From contig NZ_JAKZBV010000001.1 in the NCBI RefSeq assembly GCF_022539255.1, positions 2,542,001-2,606,000 on the forward strand: DNA of 64,000 bases. Direction: 5' to 3'. How positions within the stretch are numbered: position 1 is the stretch's first letter; each line of letters opens with the position of its first letter. The notes under the pieces are model-generated. The model had not been told where the DNA came from. It did no database searches and saw only the letters and a program-made list of their open reading frames with translations. This document shows, piece by piece, positions 26,532 to 34,475 of the stretch. The position numbers and the translations under genes are program-made. This DNA comes from Sinomonas terrae. Lineage in GTDB: Bacteria; Actinomycetota; Actinomycetes; Actinomycetales; Micrococcaceae.

Positions 26532-27701
26532 ATGGAACCTGAAGAAGAAGCTGTCGTCATTCCGCTTGTTCCGTTGGATGCGGAGCCGAGCAACGATGCA
26601 ATGCTCCGGATGCTCTTGAACCGTGAGGCTATCGTCCTCAGCCGTGTTTCGGCGCCGGTTGCGGGGGCTCCGTCCGAGATGGTCGCCCAGACCTCGGGAG
26701 CGTTCGCAAAGGCGATCGGCCAAGCGGTCAGCCAGATCGGTCATGCCCCGTCGCCGCCTGACGGCCTCTACCGGCTGATCCTGCCGAGCGGTTCGGTGAC
26801 GAGGGACCTTGTTCCAGCGGTCGGCGGCGGATTCCGGGGGATGGTTCGCGCCGGCGGATCGAAGACGATCTCCGGGCACGCTCGTCTTGTCCCGGCGGCA
26901 GCCGGCGCTGGTGCGGCGGTGGCGGCCGGACCGTTGATCGCGACTGTGGCTCTCGCGGTGGCCGGTGAGATGCTGACGCAGCACCAGATGAACAAGAAGC
27001 TCGAATCGATCAAGGGAGCGGTGCTCGGGGTTCAACGTCACCTCGACCGGGAGGACCGAGCAGTTCTGACGAGCGCGGGTAAAGCGGCGCGAACAGTCGC
27101 AGGTTATCTGCTCGATCAGGCGAGGCTGCCCGACTTCTCGAGCGCCTCTCACGCATTCGGCGAACTTGCGCAGCTGACGAGCGAGCAGGTCGAACGGCTC
27201 GACGGGTGGCTCGAGGTCGTCGCGAAGCATGAAGGTGCGGATCAGGTGAACGGGCCCCAACTGATGACTGCGCTTGTCGGCAAACGAGAAGACCAGATCG
27301 AGGAATTCGAGCGATCGGTGGCCCAGACTTACGAGGCGCTTGCACTCAGTGCGCGGGTCGTCGTGCTGGAGAAGATTGCCGCCGAATTCTCGAACCCGGG
27401 CCTGTCTCTCCCCCATGTCGAGCATGTCCTTCGCGACGAACTTTCGGCATTGTCCAACCGCCAGAACCAGCTTGTAGGGCTTCTCGACGATCTCAGCGCC
27501 ATGAAGATCGATGGGGGCAGGCTTCCGAATCCGGTGGCCGTCAAGCGCATTCTCAGCGCACGGACCAGCTTTGGCCGCCTCGCGAGGGCGCTTCACGCTG
27601 CTCCTGACGGACTACCCCTCCTCACCGAATCCGATCAGACCGTCCTGGAACTGAAGCCGACGGCGAAGGGCTTGTCGGTCATCTCGCCAGCAAGCAGGTA
27701 G
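26532..27701 (+). CDS. uncharacterised protein with central hydrophobic segment
   Basis: 389 residues from the ATG at 26532, which follows GGAGGA at good spacing. No family recognised. Acidic N-terminus (MEPEEEAVVIPLVPLDAEPS); Ala/Gly/Val-rich hydrophobic stretch at about residues 120-145 (VPAAAGAGAAVAAGPLIATVALAVAGEML) that could be one or two membrane segments; then a charged, helical C-terminal two thirds with coiled-coil character (KKLESIKGAVLGVQRHL...EKIAAEF...NRQNQLVGLLDDL). It stands alone in the island and codon use looks native. A toxin-like or membrane defence role is possible but unsupported. Confidence 0.6.
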   Translation: MEPEEEAVVIPLVPLDAEPSNDAMLRMLLNREAIVLSRVSAPVAGAPSEMVAQTSGAFAKAIGQAVSQIGHAPSPPDGLYRLILPSGSVTRDLVPAVGGGFRGMVRAGGSKTISGHARLVPAAAGAGAAVAAGPLIATVALAVAGEMLTQHQMNKKLESIKGAVLGVQRHLDREDRAVLTSAGKAARTVAGYLLDQARLPDFSSASHAFGELAQLTSEQVERLDGWLEVVAKHEGADQVNGPQLMTALVGKREDQIEEFERSVAQTYEALALSARVVVLEKIAAEFSNPGLSLPHVEHVLRDELSALSNRQNQLVGLLDDLSAMKIDGGRLPNPVAVKRILSARTSFGRLARALHAAPDGLPLLTESDQTVLELKPTAKGLSVISPASR

Positions 27702-29005
27702 GAACTACCGCCACGTCGAACCGCGCGGACAACTGATGCCCGTGATCGTGCAATCCTCGCGCACCTTCGATTGCGATCGGGACCGCCGCCGCGGAGCCTC
27801 CGGCTGCGTGGCGACGCCATGCTCGATCCGCCGCTGCCGCTACGCCTCACGACCGCTATCCGGCTGAAGCGCAGACCACACCGGAGACACTGCGGCGCGT
27901 CGGGCGGGGACCGAGAGGCATGACACATGCCTGCCGCCGCTTCCTTTACCCGCTGGGCCGCGTTTGTGTTTGCTGCTGGCTGGAATCGGAGCGCCGGAAT
28001 CGGCTGGCGAGAAGAGGACGTCCCCATAGGACTAGCTGGAACCGAGAGACCGTTTTCGAACTCCCCTGGGCGCCGCCTGGGCCGGCGGCGCTGCGCGAGA
28101 TCCCCGAGGAATACCCGCAGGACTGGCAGGTGGAAGTCCCCGCAGCCTGTTCGATGAGGAATCCGGCGAGGACGAGGAGGTGCCAGACAGGGCAAGCGCA
28201 TAGGCGAACCCGGAGGCTGCCGCCGAGCAGGACCTCGTCCTCACCCTAGACGCACGCAGCCAGCATCTCGCCGACTTCGGCGAGATGCTCCACGTCAGCC
28301 CTCCGGACCTCGCGGCCCTGGACTAGTCGTGGGGCGGCGACGTCCGAAACGTCTCCAGCATCGAACTCGAGCAGGGCCACCGCGGCCCATGGGTTCGGCC
28401 GAGCGGTCCTGGACGGCATCCGGGACGGGGTCGGCCGGTATGCAGGACTGGTCGTCCTCCAGGCGGCGCCGCTGCTCGGCGACGGCACCCCAGATGAGGA
28501 GGGCTGCTGCACCTTTTAGCCAGGCGCCCCCTGGCACGCTATTGGTCTGCTGCCCGGATATGCCCCTCCACGGTCACGTCTCACCAATCGGTGGACTCAG
28601 ACGCGACGGGCAGAAACTGCTCGCCAAGGCCAGCGCCCGGCACTGACCGGCGGCCGATCGTGCAGGGCGCCGAAGCGTGGATGATCGGCCCCGTCGACAA
28701 GAGCCTCATACGCCCATGGCCACGGCGGGGGCCTTGGAAACGGCGAAGAGGTGGTCCTGCTCCACTTCGAGCAGGCAGGTGTCCCCGCGACATCGACCGC
28801 TTCTTCACTCCCCGCACTGCGGTCGACGGCGAGCCAACGCCGCATGACCCGGCCAGGGGTGATGATCTCCTCAAGCAGGGTCAGCCTCGAGACTTCGCAC
28901 GCTCGACTTTGAGGATCTGGGAGGTCAAAGATGGAAACGCAGGCTGAAACGCCAGTTGCCAGGACACTCCGCAAACGAGCGATGTGGCCCGAATTACTGC
29001 ACCCG
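27702..29005. other. degenerate region, probable broken genes
   Basis: About 1.3 kb with no intact gene. Between about 28190 and 28520 the plus strand reads like a decayed coding sequence: AEQDLVLTLDARSQHLADFGEMLHVSPPDLAALD, then an in-frame TAG, then DVRNVSSIELEQG, then after a frame change FGRAVLDGIRDGVGRYAGLVVLQAAPLLGDGTPDEEG and a stop. The family was not recognised. The rest (27702-28190 and 28520-29005) has only short overlapping frames rich in Arg and Pro, typical of non-coding high-GC DNA. Confidence 0.45.
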
Positions 29006-29755
29006 TCACAAGGTGCGCGGCCGGTCGGCCTTCAGTTGTGAGGTCAATTTGTCAAAGAGTGTCTGCAGGTCCTCCAATTTGTGGCCCGCGCTGGCGTCGT
29101 CCGCCTGCAAGTCTTGCTCCAACTCTTCAAACCAGGGAACCATCGTCGTGTCATAGCCATCCATGAACCGTGCGAACCCCATGACACCCTCCGCGCCGGA
29201 AACGGACCGGTCCCGCATCAAATCCGCGATGCCGCGCTGCTCTTCACGCCACACCATGAATTGGGGGGATCCGTAGGCATCGTTGGCAAACGTTCGGCTA
29301 ATCTCCTTAAGCAGGGATGCCACCTTTTTCGTTTCCTCTTCAGTGGCGAACCGCAATTCGCTTACGGAGTCGTACAGGCTTTCCACTACTGCCCAGTACC
29401 TGCCCAACCGATACAACGTGCTGAGCAGCGCAAGACGGCGGCGTCGCTTGTCCGGATGGTGAAGATATATAAGGAAAGACCCCTCCCGGATGTTTCTCAG
29501 ACGGTCCCCAGCATCTCGGGCGGCGGACAGAAGAGGCTCTCGGTATCGGTTTAATTGCTCCAGGGCAGCGTGGCGTCGCTCTTCCCGAAGAGACTTGACC
29601 TTTAACTCCTCTTGCAGGCGCGCCAATTGCTGGGCGGATTCACCTTGCTGTTGAGCCACATCCCGGGCCATCCTCTTCTGCCGACCAGAAGTGATCAGCG
29701 CCGTGATTAAACCACCTGCGGCAGCAATCAAGGCCACGACCACGGGAATGTCCAT
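29006..29755 (-). CDS. uncharacterised single-pass membrane protein with coiled coil
   Basis: 249 residues from the ATG at 29755 (AGAGGA upstream; an ATG at 29803 is an alternative). An N-terminal membrane helix (MDIPVVVALIAAAGGLITALIT) is followed by a charged coiled coil (KRMARDVAQQQGESAQQLARLQEELKVKSLREERRHAALEQLNRYREPLL) and a helical soluble domain to the end. It lies 85 bp after folE2 in the same direction and may be the last gene of the preQ0 operon. Base composition looks less GC-rich than its neighbours. Similar small membrane-anchored coiled-coil proteins occur in defence islands, but no known family is recognised. Confidence 0.65.
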   Translation of the reverse strand: MDIPVVVALIAAAGGLITALITSGRQKRMARDVAQQQGESAQQLARLQEELKVKSLREERRHAALEQLNRYREPLLSAARDAGDRLRNIREGSFLIYLHHPDKRRRRLALLSTLYRLGRYWAVVESLYDSVSELRFATEEETKKVASLLKEISRTFANDAYGSPQFMVWREEQRGIADLMRDRSVSGAEGVMGFARFMDGYDTTMVPWFEELEQDLQADDASAGHKLEDLQTLFDKLTSQLKADRPRTL

Positions 29756-29840
29756 ATCGTCGGTGTCCTCTAGTTCGGTTAGCAAGTCACATCTCGCCCA
29801 CAAACTGCGATGCAGTTGTTAAGTTCACGAGAAGAGGCGG

Positions 29841-30656
29841 TCAGGAGTCCTCGCCGATTCCCACGCCTGCGCTACTGTTTGGAGACCAGTCAAGGCAGGC
29901 AACGGCATCGTGGCTGTGTATGCTCTCAAGATTCCGTACCCGCACACTGTGCTCAAGGTTCTTGCTCCTAAGATCAAGTGTGAGCTCCCGGACTATATCC
30001 TCCGCGAAGGCGGGCCGATCGAAAGCTTGCATGGTGATAAGGCGTTCATCCGGGCGCTTTACTATTGGATAAACTGGGCAAGAACCCGCCGAACGGATGA
30101 GGTCGACGATGTCTGTCACCGACATAGGATAGGGATCGATGCCCGATCCAGTTATGGAAATGACGACTTCGCTGCGTTGGTTGTGCGCACCGTAATCGCT
30201 AATCGCCTTGCTGCAAGGGCAAAGGCTGGTGACCTCTGCCTTCACTCTCGTTTGAAGGGAAAATCTATCCGTGTCCAGCAACGCGTGAAAGGACGCATCG
30301 CATACTTGAAACCCTTCCAGCCCGGTGGCTGGAGACATCACCCGAGTGGCAATCGGCAGCGCGACGCTGACCTGCGCGACCTCGACTTCCATTCGGGTGA
30401 CTACGTGCTTCATCACAAGTTCGAATTCTCTGGGATCTATTCGCCCCATGTGCTCGTGGATCAACTGCACCATGCGGCTCATGTGGGTCCCGCGTCGATC
30501 TGCCGGTAGGCGCACCAGTACATCGAATGAACCGATCATGGACTGAGCCAGGACGCCGTCAGAAAATTCGGTCGGATAGCGGACATTCGTCACGCCCACC
30601 TCTGCAAGTTCCACGCCGCGGTTATCCAACTCGTCCTGGATATCAGGAAGCCGCAT
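29841..30656 (-). CDS. folE2: GTP cyclohydrolase I type B (FolE2)
   Basis: 271 residues. It converts GTP to dihydroneopterin triphosphate, the first step toward preQ0. The type IB signature is clear: SLCPCSKAISDYGAHNQRSEVVISI with the metal-linked Cys, and MKHVVTRMEVEVAQVSVALPI and RNLESIHSHDAVA. ATG at 30656, overlapping the end of queD by 14 bp, with GGGGAGGAAG upstream. FolE2 is zinc-independent in many bacteria. Here it is dedicated to the deazapurine operon queC-queE-queD-folE2. Confidence 0.96.
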   Translation of the reverse strand: MRLPDIQDELDNRGVELAEVGVTNVRYPTEFSDGVLAQSMIGSFDVLVRLPADRRGTHMSRMVQLIHEHMGRIDPREFELVMKHVVTRMEVEVAQVSVALPIATRVMSPATGLEGFQVCDASFHALLDTDRFSLQTRVKAEVTSLCPCSKAISDYGAHNQRSEVVISITGSGIDPYPMSVTDIVDLIRSAGSCPVYPIVKRPDERLITMQAFDRPAFAEDIVRELTLDLRSKNLEHSVRVRNLESIHSHDAVACLDWSPNSSAGVGIGEDS

Positions 30657-31029
30657 CGACTTCCTCCCCTCTGTAGATACAACCGGACGTGCAGGTTTCC
30701 CACACATGGACGGCGGACAATAGCGGCAGAGCGTCTTTGAGACGTACCCAGATCCAGCGCGCGAGCACTTCGCTGGTTGGGTTGTCGAGTCCCTCGATCT
30801 CGTTGAGATAATTGTGGTCCAACTGGTCTTCAAGAGGCTTGAAGGCGCTTTTCAGGTCACCAAAATCCTGAACCCACCCCGTCGCCTCGGGAACTTGGCC
30901 CCTGACATGAATCTCCACACAGTAGGAGTGACCGTGCAGCCTGGAGCACTTGTGCCCTTCCGGAACGTAGGGGAGCCGGTGGGCTGATTCGAAAGTGAAC
31001 TTCTTCGAGATTTCTGCGACGAACGTCAT
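30643..31029 (-). CDS. queD: 6-carboxy-5,6,7,8-tetrahydropterin synthase
   Basis: 128 residues, a T-fold enzyme of normal length. It converts dihydroneopterin triphosphate to carboxytetrahydropterin. The zinc-binding histidines and catalytic Cys are present: FESAHRLPYVPEGHKCSRLHGHSY, and later LDHNYLNEI and the Glu in VHVWETCTSG. ATG at 31029 overlaps the queE stop by 4 bp (ATGA). Confidence 0.97.
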   Translation of the reverse strand: MTFVAEISKKFTFESAHRLPYVPEGHKCSRLHGHSYCVEIHVRGQVPEATGWVQDFGDLKSAFKPLEDQLDHNYLNEIEGLDNPTSEVLARWIWVRLKDALPLLSAVHVWETCTSGCIYRGEEVDAAS

Positions 31030-31661
31030 GGAATTCCTAAGTATTTGTGCGTTTGGAGACTGAGTTGCCATCGAGGATGATCAAGGCAGTACTGCACAGC
31101 CTTCCTCGTGTTCTCAGCGACATCTGGACCGTCCATCGGCTGCAGGCGGAAGGAGTTGAAGTTGAGCCCTTCAAATCCCTCGGGATCTGCTCCCGGCTGC
31201 GGGAACACCAGCTTTAGCTCGTTGCCGGCAGCCACAACCAGTTCGGCGCCGGCCTTCGGGCTCACGCACAGCCAGTCGATGCCTTCCGGGGGTACTCGCG
31301 TCCCGTTGGTCTCGACGGCCACATAGAATCCTCTGTCCTTGAGAGCCATCACAGCCGGGGTGTCCAACTGAAGCAGGGGTTCGCCTCCAGTGCAGACAAC
31401 CATCCGATGGTCGTCCCACTCCCCCGGCCAGGCCGATTCGATGGCGTTTGCGAGTTCATCCGCCGTGTTGAACCGGCCCCCACCAGGCCCGTCCGTTCCG
31501 ACAAAGTCGGTGTCACAGAACTGGCAGATCGCCCGGGCGCGGTCCTTTTCGTGGCCGGTCCAGAGGTTGCACAGGCTGAAGCGACAGAAGACTGCGGGGC
31601 GCCCGGCATGAGTCCCCTCGCCCTGGAGGGTGTAGAAGATCTCCTTGATCTTGTAGGCCAT
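31026..31661 (-). CDS. queE: 7-carboxy-7-deazaguanine synthase
   Basis: 211 residues, a radical-SAM enzyme that contracts carboxytetrahydropterin to 7-carboxy-7-deazaguanine. It begins YKIKEIFYTLQGEGTHAGRPAVFCRFSLCNLW. The iron-sulphur cysteines are spaced C-x14-C-x2-C (SLC...ICQFCDTDF) rather than the common C-x3-C-x2-C, a known variant among QueE proteins. VVCTGGEPLLQLD and NELKLVFP fit the family. Start overlaps the queC stop by one base (TGATG). Confidence 0.96.
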   Translation of the reverse strand: MAYKIKEIFYTLQGEGTHAGRPAVFCRFSLCNLWTGHEKDRARAICQFCDTDFVGTDGPGGGRFNTADELANAIESAWPGEWDDHRMVVCTGGEPLLQLDTPAVMALKDRGFYVAVETNGTRVPPEGIDWLCVSPKAGAELVVAAGNELKLVFPQPGADPEGFEGLNFNSFRLQPMDGPDVAENTRKAVQYCLDHPRWQLSLQTHKYLGIP

Positions 31662-32356
31662 CAGGCGACCTGGTAGGCGACAGGATCGGAGGTGCCCGCT
31701 TCTTCGAAGCCGCGAAGTCGAAGCAGGCACGAGTCGCAATGCCCGCATGCTCGTCCTTCATCGTCCGGGTCGTAGCACGAGGAGGTGAGCGAATAGTCAA
31801 CGCCGAGCGCTAGGCCGGACTTCACGATCTCGGCTTTCGTCATCGCGATCAGCGGAGTGTGGATCTTGAGGGCGTTGCCCTCCACGCCGGCGCGCGTCGC
31901 CAGATTCGCCATCTTCTGATAGGCCTCGATGTATTCAGGACGACAGTCGGGATAGCCCGAGTAGTCCATGGCGTTGACGCCGATGAAGACATCGCTGGCG
32001 CCGACAACCTCAGCGTAGGCAAGCGCAAACGAAAGGAAGATCGTATTCCGTGCCGGGACATACGTGACCGGGATCTCCTCGGTGTCCAGGTCGCTGGCGT
32101 CCTCGTGCTTCGGAACATCGTCCGGCGACGTCAGGGCCGAGCCCCCGAAGGTACGCAGGTCAATGTCGCAAACGATGTGTCCCGCCACGCCCTGTGCAGC
32201 GGCCACCCGTTTCGCGGCATCGAGTTCCACGAGATGACGCTGACCGTACCGGAAGCTCAGCGCATACGGCTCGTATCCCTGGCTCCTCGCGATCGCGAGC
32301 ACAGTAGTCGAGTCAAGCCCTCCGCTGAGGAGGATTACTGCCTTAGGCTTTGACAT
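31661..32356 (-). CDS. queC: 7-cyano-7-deazaguanine (preQ0) synthase
   Basis: 231 residues from the ATG at 32356 (AGGAG, 5 bases). It uses ATP and ammonia to convert 7-carboxy-7-deazaguanine to preQ0. ATP-pyrophosphatase P-loop LLSGGLDSTTVLA; NTIFLSFALAYAEVVGASDVFIGVNAMDYSGYPDCRPEYI; zinc cysteines in SCYDPDDEGRACGHCDSCLLR. First gene of the minus-strand preQ0 operon and divergent from the dpd modification genes, so both arms share one control region. Confidence 0.97.
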   Translation of the reverse strand: MSKPKAVILLSGGLDSTTVLAIARSQGYEPYALSFRYGQRHLVELDAAKRVAAAQGVAGHIVCDIDLRTFGGSALTSPDDVPKHEDASDLDTEEIPVTYVPARNTIFLSFALAYAEVVGASDVFIGVNAMDYSGYPDCRPEYIEAYQKMANLATRAGVEGNALKIHTPLIAMTKAEIVKSGLALGVDYSLTSSCYDPDDEGRACGHCDSCLLRLRGFEEAGTSDPVAYQVA

Positions 32357-32457
32357 CAAGGCTCCTGTTCGTTTTCGACGCTCGGCATAGCATCACGGTA
32401 GGCGATAACTGTACGTTACACTAGCTGCAACATGCCTGCAGTTTTCGAGGAGCGGTG
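32357..32457. promoter_or_regulatory. shared divergent control region of preQ0 and dpd operons
   Basis: Only 101 bp separate the queC start from the dpdC start, so both promoters must overlap here. An AT-richer core (GATAACTGTACGTTACACTAG) holds TGTA-CGT-TACA (32410-32420), a short inverted repeat, and TACACT, a possible -10 element for the plus-strand operon. No convincing -35 is seen. GAGGAG at 32447-32452 is the ribosome site for dpdC. Confidence 0.5.
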
Positions 32458-33348
32458 ATGCCGAAGCGTCTGACGATCGTAGTCACCTGCACTGACCGGA
32501 AGTCGTTGCCGACGACCCCTGAACGCCGCCTTCGTGCACTGAGTTCACCTTCCTTCTCCGATCGAGTTGACCGTTGGCGGCGGCAACTCGCGGTGGCCTC
32601 GGCGCGTACAAGCCTCCGCCGCCTGTATCAGGGTGAGGCTTGGTCACGGGTATCAGCGCTCGAGGCAGCCGCCGTCGGCGCAGGCTTTGACCCAACAGTC
32701 TATGTTGCCTCTGCTGGCGTCGGACTGCGTCACATTGACGAGCAGTGGCCGGCATACGGGGCGACGTTCTCGCCCGGCAACCCTGACTCGGTCCCGGGTG
32801 ATGTCAAGGAACACCGTGAATGGTGGGAGGCCCTGAACTCCGACTCCCCCCACCTGCAAACTGTGGCGTCAAGCCACGACTCGGTGCTCATGGTCCTCTC
32901 GCCTCGGTACGCCAACGTTCTGAGCCCGGCGATCGATCAACTCGCTAGCTCCGCGGACCTGCTTGTCGTCGGAGGGTCTGGCTCTGTTCCAAAACAGCAT
33001 CGACTGCCGGCCGATGGTGCGCTCCGGTCTCGGCTTGGCGGCACGATGAACGGAATCAGCATGCGGATGGCTGTGGAGTGGCTGAGCAGCCTGGAGACGG
33101 CCCAACTCAACTCGGCGGACAGACGAGGTTCGTGGGAACAGTGGGCGAACCGAGTCAGACACCACGAGCGTTATGCACGGGCTGCCCTTGGAGATGATGA
33201 GGTGCGCCTGTTCATAGAGCAAATACGTCATCGTGAACCATCGGTCACCAAAACTCGGGCGCTTCGCCAACTGCGCGACGGCGGCTATGCGTGCGAGCAG
33301 CGCCGCTTCTCGGAACTTTTCGAATCAATAGGACAGGCGGCGTCATGA
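32458..33348 (+). CDS. dpdC: DpdC candidate (YaaA/DUF6884-like fold), dPreQ0 to dADG step
   Basis: 296 residues from the ATG at 32458. The N-terminal half looks like the YaaA/DUF6884 group: RLTIVVTCTDRKS, a segment with LYQGEAWSRVSALEAAAVGAGFDPTVYVASAGVGLRHIDEQWPAYGATFSP, and DLLVVGGSGSVPKQHRLPADG. In Salmonella Montevideo DpdC is needed to turn the 7-cyano base in DNA into the 7-amido form (dADG). This gene is assigned DpdC because it is first in the modification operon, joined to dpdB by an ATGA overlap, and the only member left without a partner; direct family recognition is moderate. Confidence 0.6.
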   Translation: MPKRLTIVVTCTDRKSLPTTPERRLRALSSPSFSDRVDRWRRQLAVASARTSLRRLYQGEAWSRVSALEAAAVGAGFDPTVYVASAGVGLRHIDEQWPAYGATFSPGNPDSVPGDVKEHREWWEALNSDSPHLQTVASSHDSVLMVLSPRYANVLSPAIDQLASSADLLVVGGSGSVPKQHRLPADGALRSRLGGTMNGISMRMAVEWLSSLETAQLNSADRRGSWEQWANRVRHHERYARAALGDDEVRLFIEQIRHREPSVTKTRALRQLRDGGYACEQRRFSELFESIGQAAS

Positions 33349-34475
33349 CCGAAGGCTGGATCGAACGGCGTGCCCTCAAGGTTCTGCAAGGAGATATCCC
33401 GCTGTACCTTTTCACCCTCGCTGCGGAAGAAGTCGATCAGGTAGCCGACGTCGCGCGCATCTCCCGGGACGAGGCCGGGAAGCTCATTGGCTATCAGCGT
33501 CCGGAGAAGAAGAAGCACGTCAACCAGATTCAGGAGTATCTGGACGGCGAAAGCGTCCTTTTCCCGAACGGGCTCATCCTTGCGCTGCCGACAGAGGTTC
33601 GGTTCAAGTCCAGCCGCGGGCCTGCAGCGAGTGACGGCCTCGCCGTCTCGGGCACGCTCGAGATCCCCGTCGCGGGGGGCGAGGGCGGTCCTCGGCCCGC
33701 GTGGATCGTCGACGGACAGCAGCGCAGCCTCGCCCTTGCTCGCACCCGCAATCGGCATCTCCCAGTTCCGGTCGCGGGATTCGTCACCGACAGCCTGGAA
33801 CTCCAACGCGAACAATTCCTACGCGTGAACACGGTTCAACCATTGCCGGTCGCTCTCGTGACGGAACTCCTCCCCGAGATCGCACGTGTGCCTTCAGGAC
33901 GCATGTCGACCCGCCAACTCCCCTCTGCTCTCGTGGACATGCTCGGCTCCGATCCCGCGTCTCCGTTCCATGGGCTCATCCGACGAGCGTCCACGTCCGC
34001 CGAGGACCGGAACCAAACTGTCGTCACCGACACCGGCCTGGTCGAGGCACTCCGCGAGTCCATCGAGTCGCCGTCCGGCGTGCTCTTCCCGTATCGGAAC
34101 ATCGCCGCGGGAACGACCGACACAGAGGGCATCCGCAAGGTCCTGCTCACATTCTGGAACGCCGTGAAGGCCACATTCCCGAACGCATGGGGCAAAACCC
34201 CGAATGAATCGCGATTGATGGGTGGGGTGGGGCTTCGGGCCATGGGCCGTCTTATGGAACGGGTGATGGCGCACGTCGACGTCAATGCGCCGGATGCAGA
34301 CGCACAGGCACGCCGCGAGGTCGCACGCATCGCACCACAATGTCGCTGGACCGAGGGCGTTTGGCCCGACCTGAATCTGCCCTGGAACGAGCTTCAGAAC
34401 ACGCCGCGCCACATCAGCGCCCTGTCCAACTTCCTCGCCCGCGCGTACCTTGCCGAAAGGGCTGGCAACCGGTGA
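33345..34475 (+). CDS. dpdB: DpdB, DGQHR-domain protein (copy 1)
   Basis: 376 residues, ATG at 33345 overlapping dpdC by 4 bp. It has the ParB/DndB-like DGQHR motif as PAWIVDGQQRSLALA (D123-R127), preceded by LIGYQRPEKKKHVNQIQEYL and followed by FLRVNTVQPLPVALVTELLPE. In the Salmonella system DpdA and DpdB together are necessary and sufficient to place preQ0 in DNA, and DpdB hydrolyses ATP. Next to dpdA (GTGA overlap). Clearly homologous to the gene downstream of dpdA. Confidence 0.9.
   Translation: MTEGWIERRALKVLQGDIPLYLFTLAAEEVDQVADVARISRDEAGKLIGYQRPEKKKHVNQIQEYLDGESVLFPNGLILALPTEVRFKSSRGPAASDGLAVSGTLEIPVAGGEGGPRPAWIVDGQQRSLALARTRNRHLPVPVAGFVTDSLELQREQFLRVNTVQPLPVALVTELLPEIARVPSGRMSTRQLPSALVDMLGSDPASPFHGLIRRASTSAEDRNQTVVTDTGLVEALRESIESPSGVLFPYRNIAAGTTDTEGIRKVLLTFWNAVKATFPNAWGKTPNESRLMGGVGLRAMGRLMERVMAHVDVNAPDADAQARREVARIAPQCRWTEGVWPDLNLPWNELQNTPRHISALSNFLARAYLAERAGNR

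Noticed and set aside
29841..32356. tRNA queuosine biosynthesis as the purpose of the que genes
   Set aside because: No queF, queA, queG or tRNA-type tgt is in the window, and the operon is divergent from DNA-modification genes.
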